Source of the DNA: Bradyrhizobium diazoefficiens
Lineage (GTDB): Bacteria > Pseudomonadota > Alphaproteobacteria > Rhizobiales > Xanthobacteraceae
Reading direction: 5' to 3'
DNA: 64,000 nt
NCBI RefSeq assembly: GCF_016616425.1
Contig: NZ_CP067101.1
Span: forward strand, 6,510,001 to 6,574,000
Shown: piece after piece, positions 9,465 through 19,758 of the stretch
Layout: each line of letters starts with the position of its first letter
Numbering within the stretch: the first letter of the stretch is position 1
Translations under genes and position numbers: made by a program
The notes under the pieces: generated by a model
Database searches by the model: none
What the model saw: the letters and a program-made list of their open reading frames with translations, nothing else
Told to the model about the DNA's origin: nothing

Positions 9465-9479
9465 TTGCGCGATCCGCAA
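9465..9479. promoter_or_regulatory. Short inverted repeat, candidate operator of the PuuR-like regulator
   Basis: TTGCG-cgatc-CGCAA, 5-bp arms, 24 bases before the regulator ATG in the 148-bp divergent promoter region. Short arms make this a weak call. Confidence 0.3.
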
Positions 9480-9502
9480 CATCTGCAACAGGGATTTGAC
9501 CC

Positions 9503-10051
9503 ATGAGCGTCGACATCGGTGGACGGCTGCGATTCATCCGGGCGCGCCACAAGCTGTCACAGCGCGAGCTGGCCAAGCGCTCCGGCGTCACCAATTCGAC
9601 GATCTCGCTGATCGAATCCAACCAGATGAACCCGTCCGTCGGCGCCCTCAAGCGCATCCTCGACGGCATCCCGATGGGGCTCGCCGAGTTCTTCGCACTG
9701 GAGCCGGAGTCTAGGCGCAAGATCTTCTACCGCGCGGAGGAACTGAGCGAAGTCGGCAAGAAGCCGATTTCGTATCGGCAGGTCGGCGACAATCTGTTCG
9801 GCCGCAGCCTGCAGATCCTGAAAGAACGCTACGAGCCCGGCGCCGACACCGGACGCGTCCACCTCGTCCATGACGGCGAGGAAGGCGGCATCGTGATCTC
9901 GGGCAAGCTCGAGGTCACCGTCGAGGACGAGCGCCGCATCCTCAACCCGGGCGATGCCTATTATTTCGAGAGCCGCCGCCCGCACCGCTTCCGCTGCGTC
10001 GGCGGCAAGCCCTGCGAAGTAATCTCGGCCTGCACGCCGCCGACGTTTTGA
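9503..10051 (+). CDS. XRE-cupin transcriptional regulator (PuuR-like)
   Basis: Regulator of 182 aa with an N-terminal HTH_3 (GGRLRFIRARHKLSQRELAK, SGVTNSTISLIESNQMNPSV) and a C-terminal cupin (VHLVHDGEEGGIVISGKLEV; GDAYYFESRRPHRFRC). The layout and length match PuuR, repressor of putrescine catabolism in enterobacteria. Its position divergent from the omega-aminotransferase/DadA operon supports control of that operon. It is a distant paralogue of the 219-aa regulator at 5839. Confidence 0.9.
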   Translation: MSVDIGGRLRFIRARHKLSQRELAKRSGVTNSTISLIESNQMNPSVGALKRILDGIPMGLAEFFALEPESRRKIFYRAEELSEVGKKPISYRQVGDNLFGRSLQILKERYEPGADTGRVHLVHDGEEGGIVISGKLEVTVEDERRILNPGDAYYFESRRPHRFRCVGGKPCEVISACTPPTF

Positions 10052-10092
10052 CGTGCCATACGATCAGTTTGAGTTGGCGCGGCATGGCAAAT

Positions 10093-10241
10093 CACCTCTC
10101 CCTTGGGAGAGGTCGGCGCGTCCCGGGCGATGCGAAGCATCGTCCCGCGCCCCGGGTGAGGGTTTACGCTCTCAATTTGGTATGGAGCCCCCTCACCCGA
10201 TTTGCTGGCGCAAATCGACCTCTCCCCGCCGGGGAGAGGTG
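10093..10241. repeat. Intergenic palindromic repeat (CACCTCTCC...GGAGAGGTG type)
   Basis: Bounded by CACCTCTCCC and GGGGAGAGGTG, with nested hairpins (CCTCTCCCTTGGGAGAGG; CCCTCACCCGATTTGC and GCGCAAATCG). Four further elements of this family occur in the window at 30017, 30772, 51851 and 54269, all between genes. Confidence 0.7.
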
Positions 10242-10281
10242 AACCGAGCCCGGCCGATCGATTCAATCGGATGCATCCACC

Positions 10282-12534
10282 TTACAGCAGGTCCTCGATC
10301 CGGATCGGGAATCTGCGGACACGCGCGCCGGTCGCATGCCAGACGGCGTTCGCAACCGCGCCGGCACTGCCGGTGATGCCGATCTCACCGACGCCCTTGA
10401 TGCCGAGTGCATTGACGTGCGGGTCGTGCTCCTCGACGGTGATCACGTCGAGCGGCGGCACGTCGGCGTTCACGGGCACGTGGTACTCGCCGAGATTGGC
10501 GTTCATGATGCGGCCGGTCCGGCGATCGGTAATGGCCTCCTCGTGCAGCGCAAACGACATGCCCCAGATCATGCCGCCGAACAGCTGGCTCCGCACCATG
10601 CGCGGGTTGACGATGCGGCCGGCCGCGAAGGCGCCGACCATGCGGCTGACGCGGACCTGCCCGAGTTCGGGATCGACCTTCACCTCCGCGAACACTGCAC
10701 CGTGGGCATGCATCGCATATTCCTCCATCGCCGCAGGATTCGGCGCGCCGGTACCGCGGGCCTCGACCTCGGCGACGCCGGCGCGCGCGAGGATCTCGGC
10801 GTAGCTCTCGCTGCGGCTCTCGTCGTCGCGCCGGACCAGCCTTCCCCCGCGCGCGATCACACCGGCATTGCCGGCGCCGAACAGCGGCGACCGCTCGTCG
10901 TTTGTGGCGAGATCGGCGAGCTTTGCAATCACGGCCGCGCCGGCGCTGTGGATCGCAGCCCCCGCGGTTGCCGTGTGCGCGGAGCCGCCGGCGATGCCGG
11001 CATCGGGCAGGTCTGATGTTCCGGCCTTGAACGCGACGCGGTCGATGTCGAGGCCGACAGCATCGGCGGCGATCTGGGCCAGCGCCGTCCAGGCGCCCTG
11101 CCCCATGTCATGCGCACCGATCTCCATGGCGCCCGAGCCGTCGCGCCGGATCGCCGCGCGTGCTTCCGCCTGGAACATCAGCGCCGGGAAGGTCGCCGTG
11201 CCCATGCCCCAGCCGACCAGGAGGCCGGCATCGTCGCGCATCTGCCGCGGCTGCAGCGAACGCTTCGCCCAGCCGAAGCGCGCTGCGCCCTGCTCGTAAC
11301 AGGCGCGCAGGGCCTTTGAAGAGAACGGCTTGCCGCTGATCGGCTCGACCACGGCGTAGTTCTTCAGGCGGAAGGCGAGCGGATCCATGCCGCAGGCCCA
11401 GGCCATCTCGTCGATCGCACTCTCCAGCGCAATCGAGCCCGTCGCTTCGCCCGGCGCACGCATGAACAGCGGCGTGCCGGTATTGACGCGCACGGCATCA
11501 TGCGAAGTGCGGATCGCCCGCGCCGCGTAAAGCGTGTGTGAGGCATCGGCCGCGGGCTCGTAGAAATCGTCGAACGTGCTCGACACGGTCCGCGCATGAT
11601 GATCGAGCGCGGTCAGACGTCCCTCGTCGTCGGCGCCGATGCGTAAGCGCTGCCGCGTCGGCGCGCGATGGCCGACCGGGCCATACATCTGCTCACGGCG
11701 CAGCACCAGCTTGACCGGCTTGCCGACCAGCTTGGCGGCCATGATGCCGAGGGTCTGCGGTCCCGCCAAAAAGCCCTTGGAGCCAAAGCCGCCGCCGAGG
11801 AACGGACTGCGGATGTGGATCTTGTCGTGCGCGATGCCGAACAATTCGGCCACGCGCGCCAGCGACAGCATCAGGCCCTGGGTCGGCATGTCGATTTGCA
11901 AACTGTCGCCGTCCCACGCTGCGACAATGGCGTGCGGCTCCATGGCGTTGTGATATTGCGGCGGCGTCTCGTAGATGGCATCGATCTGCTTCTCGGCCGA
12001 GGCAAGGCCTGCCTCGACATCGCCGCGGTGAAGCTCGGCAGGATTGCCGACGCCGACAACGGGCGGCACAAAGCTCTCGCCGGCATCGAGGCCGATGAGC
12101 GCAGGCAGCGTCTCGTAGCGCGGCGCCAGCAACACGGCGCCTTCCGTCGCGGCTTCGAGCGTCTCGGCGATCACGACCGCGATCGGCTGATTGGCGTAGC
12201 GGACCTCGTCGTTCTGCAGCACCTCCATCCGGAACACGAACGGACTGGTCTTGATCTCGGGATCGATCGCGAGCGGCGGCTTGTGGTCTGATGTCATGAC
12301 GTCCACGACGCCGGGATGGCGTTTCGCGGCGGCGATATCGAGCGAGAGCACACGGCCGCGCGAAATGCCGGCCACCGCCATTACCGCAAACAGCATGCCG
12401 GGCGGATGATTGTCGGCGGCATAGGTCGCCTGGCCCGTGACCTTGAGGACGCCGTCACGGCGGGTCAACGGCTGGCCGATGTTCGAGCCGTGCCTGATAT
12501 GGGCGGGTGCGCTGGTAAGATTGAGTTCAGGCAT
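10282..12534 (-). CDS. Xanthine/aldehyde oxidase family, molybdopterin-binding subunit
   Basis: Large catalytic subunit (750 aa) of a three-subunit molybdenum hydroxylase resembling PaoC/YagR. The C-terminal GIKGVGEIGITGSA holds the catalytic Glu of the family; GGGFGSKG is a molybdopterin-contact motif. Start ATG 12534; the gene overlaps the FAD-subunit stop by 8 bp. It oxidises aldehydes or N-heterocycles using water, with electrons leaving through the FAD and 2Fe-2S subunits. No XdhC-type maturation gene is in the window. Substrate unknown; aldehyde oxidation is the likeliest guess from subunit type. Confidence 0.9.
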   Translation of the reverse strand: MPELNLTSAPAHIRHGSNIGQPLTRRDGVLKVTGQATYAADNHPPGMLFAVMAVAGISRGRVLSLDIAAAKRHPGVVDVMTSDHKPPLAIDPEIKTSPFVFRMEVLQNDEVRYANQPIAVVIAETLEAATEGAVLLAPRYETLPALIGLDAGESFVPPVVGVGNPAELHRGDVEAGLASAEKQIDAIYETPPQYHNAMEPHAIVAAWDGDSLQIDMPTQGLMLSLARVAELFGIAHDKIHIRSPFLGGGFGSKGFLAGPQTLGIMAAKLVGKPVKLVLRREQMYGPVGHRAPTRQRLRIGADDEGRLTALDHHARTVSSTFDDFYEPAADASHTLYAARAIRTSHDAVRVNTGTPLFMRAPGEATGSIALESAIDEMAWACGMDPLAFRLKNYAVVEPISGKPFSSKALRACYEQGAARFGWAKRSLQPRQMRDDAGLLVGWGMGTATFPALMFQAEARAAIRRDGSGAMEIGAHDMGQGAWTALAQIAADAVGLDIDRVAFKAGTSDLPDAGIAGGSAHTATAGAAIHSAGAAVIAKLADLATNDERSPLFGAGNAGVIARGGRLVRRDDESRSESYAEILARAGVAEVEARGTGAPNPAAMEEYAMHAHGAVFAEVKVDPELGQVRVSRMVGAFAAGRIVNPRMVRSQLFGGMIWGMSFALHEEAITDRRTGRIMNANLGEYHVPVNADVPPLDVITVEEHDPHVNALGIKGVGEIGITGSAGAVANAVWHATGARVRRFPIRIEDLL

Positions 12535-13578
12535 GGATGGCTCCGGACGTCGGGGCAAAGGGAGAGGCCGGCAGCGCAGGCAGGCGCGCGGGCGTACCGG
12601 CGGCGGCAAGGGTCAGCGCGCGCACGATGATGCGGCGCGCGAGCTCTATCTTGAAGGCGTTGTCGCCGGACGGTCTTGCGTCGGCGAGCGCACGCCGGGC
12701 GGCCTCCTGGAAGACGTCCGCCGTGGGCGCGACGTTCCTGAGCACGTCTTCGGCGGCGCGGGCCCGCCAGGGCTTTGCGGCGACGCCGCCGAGCGCGAGC
12801 CGCGCCTCCGCGATCTTGCCGTCCTCGATCCGCAACGCGGCCGCGGCCGACACCACGGCAAAGGCGTAGGAGGTGCGCTCACGGACCTTGAGGTAGCGCG
12901 CATGCGCGGCGAAGCCGCTTGCCGCCGGCGGCAAGCGCACCGCGACGATGAGATCGCCGGGCTCGAGCGCGGACTCGCGCTGGGGCGCATCGCCGGGCAG
13001 GCGGTGCAACTCGTCGAGCGCGATCTCGCGCCGGCCGCCCCTGCCCTCGATCTCGACGATCGCATCGAGCGCGACCAGCGGCACGCAGAAGTCGGACGGA
13101 TGCGTGGCGATGCAATTCTCGCTCCAGCCGAGCACGGCATGGGTGCGGTTCTCGCCGCCGCGGGCGTCGCAGCCGCTGCCGGCCTCGCGCTTGTTGCAGC
13201 GGCTGGCGGTGTCGTAGAAATACGCGCAACGCGTCCGTTGCAGCAGGTTGCCGCCGACGGTCGCGGCGTTGCGCAGTTGCGCGGACGCCCCGGAGAGGAG
13301 TGCTTCGGCGACCGCGGGATAGGACCTCGCGAAATCCGCGTCGTGCGCGAGGTCGGCGTTACTCACCAAGGCGCCGATGCGCAATGCGCCATCGGCGAGG
13401 CGCTCGATGCCATCGAGCCCCTCGAGACGCGTGACGTCCACCAGGCGATTCGGACGGCTGACGCCGCCCTTCATCAGATCGAGCAGATTGGTGCCGGCGG
13501 CAAGATAGGCGGCGCCCGGCTCGGCGGCGGCGGCAACGGCCTCGGTAATGGTGGCGGGCCTGACGTAATCGAACGGTT

Positions 13579-13582
<4 letters not shown>
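12527..13582 (-). CDS. Molybdenum hydroxylase FAD-binding subunit (PaoB/YagS-like)
   Basis: Medium subunit of 351 aa. The FAD-binding motif is AAGTNLLDLMK (about 30-40) and AATVGGNLLQRTRCAYF (about 107-123). Four cysteines in CAYFYDTASRC and CNKREAGSGC match the extra 4Fe-4S cluster of PaoB-type subunits, absent from ordinary xanthine dehydrogenases. It overlaps the 2Fe-2S gene upstream by 4 bp and the catalytic-subunit gene downstream by 8 bp, so the three are translationally coupled. Confidence 0.9.
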
Positions 13583-14076
<494 letters not shown>

Positions 14077-14325
14077 ATAAGGCTCCGATCAGGTATGGAC
14101 ATGAGCGATCGCGCAGCGCCACCGCCGTGGCCGCCGCCGATCGGCGCCGGCCACGCAGAAAGCTGGCCAACGTCGAAGCGAAGATACGGAGGCAACCTCC
14201 GTTTAACAAGGGCCGACCGGAAAATACTGGAATTCGTCGAAAGCCCGTGCGCCACCAACGCGATGCGGCCCGGCACGGGCTCAACGAGGTTCAATCTAAC
14301 CAATTCGTGATCTACATTGCCTGAT

Positions 14326-14967
14326 ATGGACGACCGCGCCGACCAGATTCGAAAGCCCCGCGCCGACGCCGTGCGCAATCGCGAGCGCGTGCTCGAAGCG
14401 GCGAAGGCCGTGTTCAACGCGGGCGGTCCGGAGGCGAGCCTGGAGGCCGTGGCCAAGCGCGCCGGCGTCGGCATCGGCACACTCTATCGGCACTTCCCCA
14501 CGCGCGAGGATCTGTTCGAGGCGGTGTACCGGCGCGAAGTCGAGCAGCTCAGCGAGCTTGCCGAGCATCTGCGAAGCGCCAAGGATCCGGTGGACGCGCT
14601 GCGGCGCTGGCTGCGCTCCAACGTCGAATTCGTTGCCACCAAGAAAGGCATGTCGGCCGCGCTGGCGCTGACGTTCCAGAGCACCTCGGAGCTCGCCGCG
14701 TTCTCGATGGACCGGCTCACCAAGGCGATCGGCTCGCTGCTCGACCGCGCCGTCGCGGCCGGCCAGATGCGGGCTGATGTCAGCCCGGAAGACCTGCTCA
14801 GGGCGCTCGTCGGCATGTGCTACATGCACGACCAACCCGGCTGGCAGTCGTCTGTGCTGCGCATGCTCGACGTGTTCGTCGATGGCCTTTGTGTGCAGTC
14901 CGGCGCCACGGCCAAGGCACGCGCCGCCGCCAAGCCCGTGAAGCCGGCCGCGAAGCGGAAGCGGTAG
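14326..14967 (+). CDS. TetR/AcrR family transcriptional regulator
   Basis: Repressor-type regulator (213 aa). The HTH spans about residues 20-55 (RNRERVLEAAKAVFNAGG; VAKRAGVGIGTLYRHFPTRE); the rest is an all-helical ligand domain, and the tail is Ala/Lys-rich. An upstream in-frame TTG at 14317 is less likely than the ATG. Divergent from the molybdenum-hydroxylase operon across 249 bp, so it probably represses that operon and itself. Convergent with the LysR gene, 3 bp apart. Confidence 0.88.
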   Translation: MDDRADQIRKPRADAVRNRERVLEAAKAVFNAGGPEASLEAVAKRAGVGIGTLYRHFPTREDLFEAVYRREVEQLSELAEHLRSAKDPVDALRRWLRSNVEFVATKKGMSAALALTFQSTSELAAFSMDRLTKAIGSLLDRAVAAGQMRADVSPEDLLRALVGMCYMHDQPGWQSSVLRMLDVFVDGLCVQSGATAKARAAAKPVKPAAKRKR

Positions 14968-14970
14968 GGA

Positions 14971-15861
14971 TCATCCCGTCAGGATGGGCTTCAGCGCCTC
15001 GCGCTGCAGCACGATGAAGTCCAAGAACGCAGCGATCCGCGGCACGCGCCTGAGATCGGGATGCGTCAGAATACGCCAGCTCCGCGTCAATTCCGGAACC
15101 GGGCCGAGCACGCGCACGAGGTCGGGCTCAGCGTCGCCAAGCGCGATCGGAAGCGGCCCGACGCCAATTCCCGACTTGATCGCAGAGACGAGTCCGAGCA
15201 CGCTGTTGATGCGCGCCGACATCCTGGCATCCGGCGCGACCTCCTTTAGCCATTTGACGGCACGGTGATTGGCCAGCGAGTCGTCCAGGCCGACCAGCAC
15301 ATGCCGGGCGAGATCCTCAATGCGCTCTGGCTTGCCGTGCCGTTCGACATAGCCGCGGCCGGCGTACACCGCCCAGATCGACTCGGCGATCTTTCGCCCG
15401 ACCAATTCATCATCGGTGTCGCCGGAGCGAAACGCGACGTCGACTTCGCCCTTCGACAGGTCGAGATAGCGGTCGCTCATCACGAACTCGACCCGGAGCG
15501 AGGGATGCTGCGCCTGAAAAGCCTCGATCAGGCCGGATTGCGTTAGCCGAGCAACGATCGGCTCCGGGCAGGTGACGCGGATCACGCCTTTCATATCCTG
15601 CTCGACGTCGCCGGCCCGCCGCGTGAAATCGACGATGGTTGCCTCAACGCGTTCGGCATACGGCAACATCGCCTGGCCGAATTCCGTCAGGCGGTAACCG
15701 CTCTGCTGACGCATCACCAGCGCGCGGCCGAGCCGCCGTTCGAGTTCATCGAGCCGGCGATGCACGGTCGACTGGCTGAGACCGAGCGCCTTGCCGGCGG
15801 CAATGGTGCTGCCGTGGCGGGCGACCGCCAGGAAATATTTGAGGTCGTTCCAGTCGAACAT
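14971..15861 (-). CDS. LysR-family transcriptional regulator
   Basis: Regulator of 296 aa. The N-terminal winged helix is FDWNDLKYFLAVARHGSTIA followed by LGLSQSTVHRRLDELERRLG; the C-terminal effector domain begins about residue 90 (GVIRVTCPEPIVARL). The ATG at 15861 is chosen because the family always begins with this DLKYF segment; the longer frame antisenses the cupin gene. Divergent from the cupin gene at 15966, its probable target. Confidence 0.9.
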   Translation of the reverse strand: MFDWNDLKYFLAVARHGSTIAAGKALGLSQSTVHRRLDELERRLGRALVMRQQSGYRLTEFGQAMLPYAERVEATIVDFTRRAGDVEQDMKGVIRVTCPEPIVARLTQSGLIEAFQAQHPSLRVEFVMSDRYLDLSKGEVDVAFRSGDTDDELVGRKIAESIWAVYAGRGYVERHGKPERIEDLARHVLVGLDDSLANHRAVKWLKEVAPDARMSARINSVLGLVSAIKSGIGVGPLPIALGDAEPDLVRVLGPVPELTRSWRILTHPDLRRVPRIAAFLDFIVLQREALKPILTG

Positions 15862-15891
15862 GAGCGGATTATGCACTCCTGTGGCCGCCAC

Positions 15892-15905
15892 CCGCAATGT
15901 TGCGG
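15892..15905. promoter_or_regulatory. Inverted repeat in the LysR/cupin intergenic region
   Basis: CCGCAA-TG-TTGCGG, perfect 6-bp arms, midway in the 104-bp divergent promoter region. LysR regulators bind dyad sites near divergent promoters, so this is a candidate operator. Confidence 0.4.
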
Positions 15906-15965
15906 CTCCCGGGCCTGAACGACTGCTCCTAGTCTGCATCCGCGACCTTGCAATGGAGATTGAAG

Positions 15966-16382
15966 ATGCGCCCTCACCTCGCCCTCGGCGCCGCAGTCGG
16001 GCTGGGCTGCACTGCCGCAGCCCTCGCGCAGGACCACGATGTTCATGGCATCGCCAAACCGAATCTGGTGCTGCAGCAAGTGGTTGTGGGGCTGCCGAAG
16101 GAAGACAAGCAGTCGGTGCGGGTGATGACCGCGTCATTCAAGGCGGGCGACAAGACCATCTATCACACCCACCGTTACCCCGTGACCGTGTATGTGCTCG
16201 AAGGCGCCTTTACACTGGAGCTGGCCGGTCAGCCGCCTCGCACAGTCAAGGCCGGCGAGGCGTTGGTCGAGCCGCCCGGTGTGCCGATGACCGGCTACAA
16301 TCGCACAGACGGAGAGACCAAGGTCGTCATCTTCTATGTCAGTGCGGTCGACACTCCTTTCCTCGACCCGCTGCCGCATTGA
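15966..16382 (+). CDS. Secreted cupin-domain protein
   Basis: Periplasmic single-domain cupin of 138 aa. Signal peptide at 1-21 (ALGAAVGLGCTAAALA). The cupin barrel motif includes HTHRYPVTVYVLEGAF and GEALVEPPGVPMTGYN, with His residues suited to metal binding. GGAG at 15954-15957 precedes the ATG by 8 bases. Probably regulated by the divergent LysR protein. Enzymatic role unknown. Confidence 0.8.
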   Translation: MRPHLALGAAVGLGCTAAALAQDHDVHGIAKPNLVLQQVVVGLPKEDKQSVRVMTASFKAGDKTIYHTHRYPVTVYVLEGAFTLELAGQPPRTVKAGEALVEPPGVPMTGYNRTDGETKVVIFYVSAVDTPFLDPLPH

Positions 16383-16420
16383 GGAGGCTAAAGCATCAAA
16401 GGGCCTCTCGACTGCTACGC

Positions 16421-18184
16421 CTACTCCGGCAACCCGGCGGCACGAAGAGCATCGCCAAGGGATGCGGCAAGTGCGGGAGCGCAGTTGACGCCTGAGAATT
16501 GGCGGCTGAAACGAAAAGCGGGATGCAGTTCCAAGACCCGCGTCGCGGCCGCCTTAGCTTCCTCCAGCCGGCCGAGCTTGACGAGCGCCGCAGCCAACTG
16601 CACATAGGTGATACTGTGCGCAGGGTTGGTCTGAACGGATCTGTAGGCAGCTTGCGCAGCTTCGTCGTAGCGGCCGCGGTGGAAATACCCCATTGCTTGC
16701 GCATCGAACGCAGCGAAAGCCCAGGAATCCAGCGGGCTGAGCCGCATACCCCGTTCGCTCCATTCAATCGCGCGGTCAGCTTCACCTCCCCATGCCAGGA
16801 TGACACTGCCCAGAATGTACGTTAACGCAGACGATGGGCTGATCGCGAGTGCAGCTTCCAATGCGGTGAATGCAGCGAGGCGATCGTGTCCATCCATTCC
16901 CATGGAGAACCCGGCAAGGGTTAAGGCAAGAGCATCATCCTGACCATGGACAATGGCCGTTCTTGCATGCTGGATGGAAGCAGCGCGGTTGATCTCCTGC
17001 AGGCCCGCACGAAGAAACAAACAATGGTGGCACATCGCGGCGTTACCGTGCGCAAGCGCATAATCGGGCTCGAGGGCGATTGCGTGCTCGAGAAGAACTA
17101 GCGCTCTCGTTACCCGCTCGGGCATACCGGAATCGACATCAGATTGAGCTCGCAGGACGAGATCATAGGCATCGAGGCTGTCAGGCCGCTTGCGCTTGAC
17201 CCTGTCTATTTCAGCGCGACGCAAGCTGGGCGCGATCGCACCGACAACAGAAAGCGCGACTTCGTCCTGAAGTGCGAAAATGTCCTCGGAGCTGCGGTCG
17301 TAGCGGTCAGCCCACACGTGCGCTCCGGTCGAAGCATCAATCAACTGGCCGGTGATGCGCACGCGGTCGGCTAATTTGCGTACACTGCCCTCAAGCACGT
17401 AACGTACGCCCAGATCACGGCCGACCTGCTTCACGTCCACAGCGCGGCCTTTGTAGGTGAACGTCGAGTTTCGCGCGATGACAAAAAGCCAGTTTATGCG
17501 CGACAGGCCGGTGATGATATCGTCCACCATTCCGTCAGTGAAGTAATCCTGCTCGGCATCACCACTCATGTTTGTGAACGGCAGCACAGCGATCGACGGC
17601 CTGTCGGGCAACGACAACGGCGCGCCGTCCGGTCGCGCGACGTGCGCAGCTGGAGCAGCGCCTGCAACACGAATTCCGTAGAGCCGTACCGGCTGATCGA
17701 TATTCTTGAGCGATCTTTCTCCAAGATCGTCAATCGCAAACGTCGCCTTGCCGCGCACTTGCCGATAGACATCGTCCGACAGATACACTCCACCCGGCTC
17801 GCATTCATTCTCAACGCGCGCCGCAATATTGACGCCATCGCCGAAGATGTCGCCCCCATCGACGATAATATCGCCAACGTTTATTCCCACTCGGAACTGA
17901 ATGCGCGGTCCGGCCTGTTGCGCCGCTCGCTCCGCCATCTTCTCCTGAATCGCTACTGCGCATGTCACGGCATCTACGGCACTGGCGAACTCCACCAACA
18001 TGCCGTCGCCAGTGGTTTTCACAATGCGGCCATTATGTGCAGCGATCTGCGGATCGATGACTTCCCTTCGATGCAACTTCAGGGCTGCCAGAGTTCCAAC
18101 TTCGTCTGCGCCCATAAGTCGCGAGTAGCCGGCGACATCCGCCGCCAGTATCGCCGCCAATCGTCGCTCCACTCGCCCGCCCAT
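16421..18184 (-). CDS. Class III adenylate/guanylate cyclase with TPR repeats
   Basis: Signalling protein of 587 aa. The cyclase domain (about 1-170) keeps both metal-binding aspartates: Asp16 in ILAADVAGYSRLM and Asp60 in TTGDGMLVEFAS. A TolB-like linker (PSIAVLPFTNMSGDAEQDYF, about 200-320) is followed by several TPR units (for example ALEPDYALAHGNAAMC, SVQTNPAHSITYVQLAAAL). This CHD-TolB-TPR layout is abundant in Bradyrhizobium. ATG at 18184 has CGAGGA upstream; TTG at 18202 is an alternative. No membrane segment seen. It stands alone, convergent with the cupin gene. Confidence 0.9.
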   Translation of the reverse strand: MGGRVERRLAAILAADVAGYSRLMGADEVGTLAALKLHRREVIDPQIAAHNGRIVKTTGDGMLVEFASAVDAVTCAVAIQEKMAERAAQQAGPRIQFRVGINVGDIIVDGGDIFGDGVNIAARVENECEPGGVYLSDDVYRQVRGKATFAIDDLGERSLKNIDQPVRLYGIRVAGAAPAAHVARPDGAPLSLPDRPSIAVLPFTNMSGDAEQDYFTDGMVDDIITGLSRINWLFVIARNSTFTYKGRAVDVKQVGRDLGVRYVLEGSVRKLADRVRITGQLIDASTGAHVWADRYDRSSEDIFALQDEVALSVVGAIAPSLRRAEIDRVKRKRPDSLDAYDLVLRAQSDVDSGMPERVTRALVLLEHAIALEPDYALAHGNAAMCHHCLFLRAGLQEINRAASIQHARTAIVHGQDDALALTLAGFSMGMDGHDRLAAFTALEAALAISPSSALTYILGSVILAWGGEADRAIEWSERGMRLSPLDSWAFAAFDAQAMGYFHRGRYDEAAQAAYRSVQTNPAHSITYVQLAAALVKLGRLEEAKAAATRVLELHPAFRFSRQFSGVNCAPALAASLGDALRAAGLPE

Positions 18185-18353
18185 CACCCGATCCTCGTGC
18201 AACTCCGTGGCTAATCAGAGCACAGGGACTGGGTTCGTTCCAGCGCGAACCTTTGGCATGGGGCATTTGGGCAAAGTCCGTTCCGGGTCACTAGGAGCAA
18301 TGCTCCGGCCGATCAGAAGATGCCCGTTTGAGCCTCAGGAGCCGACACACTCC

Positions 18354-19607
18354 CTACGTCGCGAACTCCGGCCCCGCCTTGGTCGCGCCCATCCGCGAGC
18401 GGATCAGCAGCAGCACGACGATGCCGATGTTGAGCGCGTTCCACACCACGCCATTGGCGAAGGCGGCCGCATACGAGCCGGTGGCGTCGAAGATCACACC
18501 CGACACCCAGCCGCCGAAGGACATGCCGAACACCGAGGCGAAGATCACGATGCCGACGCGCGTCGCCGCCTCGCTCGCCGGCATCGCCTCACGCACGATG
18601 ATGGCGTAGCTCGGCACGATGCCGCCCTGGAACAGGCCGAACATCGCGGAGATGAGATAGAGCGAGGCGAGGCTGTCGAAGAACAAATAGAACACCAGCG
18701 CAAATCCCTGCGCCAGCGAGCCGATCAGCAGCGTGCGGATGCCGCCGATCTTGTCGGCGAGATAGCCGGAGCCGATCCGGCTGACGATACCGCAGCCCAT
18801 CATCAAAGACAGCATCTCGGCGCCGCGCGCCACGCCGTAGCCGAGATCGCCGCAATAGGCGACGATATGCACCTGCGGCATCGCCATGGCGACGCAGCAG
18901 GAGATGCTGGCGATCGAGAGCAGCACGGTCAGCGTGTTGGTCGACAGCTTGAGATCGACGCGGGGCGGCGCCGCATTGGCGTGATCGCGGATATGGTCGT
19001 CGCCGATCTGCGCGCGCAGGACGAGGACCAGAAGCGCCATCGCGCTGGCGCAGACGATGCCGATGCCTATATGCGTGTGGCGCCAGCCGATCTCCTGCGT
19101 GCCCCAGCTCACGATCGGCGGCCACATCGTGCCGGCGACATAATTGCCGCTCGCCACGATGGTCACGGCGAGGCCGCGATAGCGCTCGAACCAATGCGAG
19201 GCTTCCGCCATCAGCGGCGCGAAAGTCGCCGAGGTGCCGAGGCCGATCAGGAAGTAGGCGGCCACGAACTGCCAGAGCTGGGTCGACAGCCCCGCGAGCA
19301 CATTGGCGACGCCGAGGAAGGCGATACTGATCGCCATTGCGGACACGATGCCAAACCGGTCGGTGATCTTGCCAGCAATCACGCCGCCCAGCCCGAAACC
19401 GAACATCATCAGCGTGAAGGCCAGCGACACCGCGCCGCGCGTGGCACCGAATTCGGCCTGCACGATCGGAATCACGACCACCACCGCCCACATGCCGACG
19501 GCGCCGATCGAGCCGATCACAAGTGCAAGAATCAGCCGCACCCAGGCCTGACGGGAATCAGGGGTGAAGGAAGCAGGTGTTTGTCCTGGATGATTTGGCG
19601 CGTGCAC
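18354..19607 (-). CDS. MFS transporter
   Basis: Inner-membrane transporter of 417 aa with about 12 hydrophobic helices in two halves (for example LILALVIGSIGAVGMWAVVV; VGIVIFASVFGMSFGGWVSG). The loop GKITDRFGIVSAMAISI after helix 2 matches the conserved MFS motif A. Start is GTG at 19607. It resembles the monocarboxylate/oxalate-formate group, but the substrate is not readable. No obvious operon partner. Confidence 0.87.
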   Translation of the reverse strand: MHAPNHPGQTPASFTPDSRQAWVRLILALVIGSIGAVGMWAVVVVIPIVQAEFGATRGAVSLAFTLMMFGFGLGGVIAGKITDRFGIVSAMAISIAFLGVANVLAGLSTQLWQFVAAYFLIGLGTSATFAPLMAEASHWFERYRGLAVTIVASGNYVAGTMWPPIVSWGTQEIGWRHTHIGIGIVCASAMALLVLVLRAQIGDDHIRDHANAAPPRVDLKLSTNTLTVLLSIASISCCVAMAMPQVHIVAYCGDLGYGVARGAEMLSLMMGCGIVSRIGSGYLADKIGGIRTLLIGSLAQGFALVFYLFFDSLASLYLISAMFGLFQGGIVPSYAIIVREAMPASEAATRVGIVIFASVFGMSFGGWVSGVIFDATGSYAAAFANGVVWNALNIGIVVLLLIRSRMGATKAGPEFAT

Positions 19608-19758
19608 GGGCGGACCATGGCCCGCGGATCGTCACGCGGTCAAGCATGGTGGCGCGATATTGGGCATGCGCGGTGCGCTGCGGTAAGAAGGAGCTTGGCG
19701 ACCGCGCGATTTGTCACTATTTTGCAATCAGTGTGTGCGCCATTGTCGCGCGAAGAGC

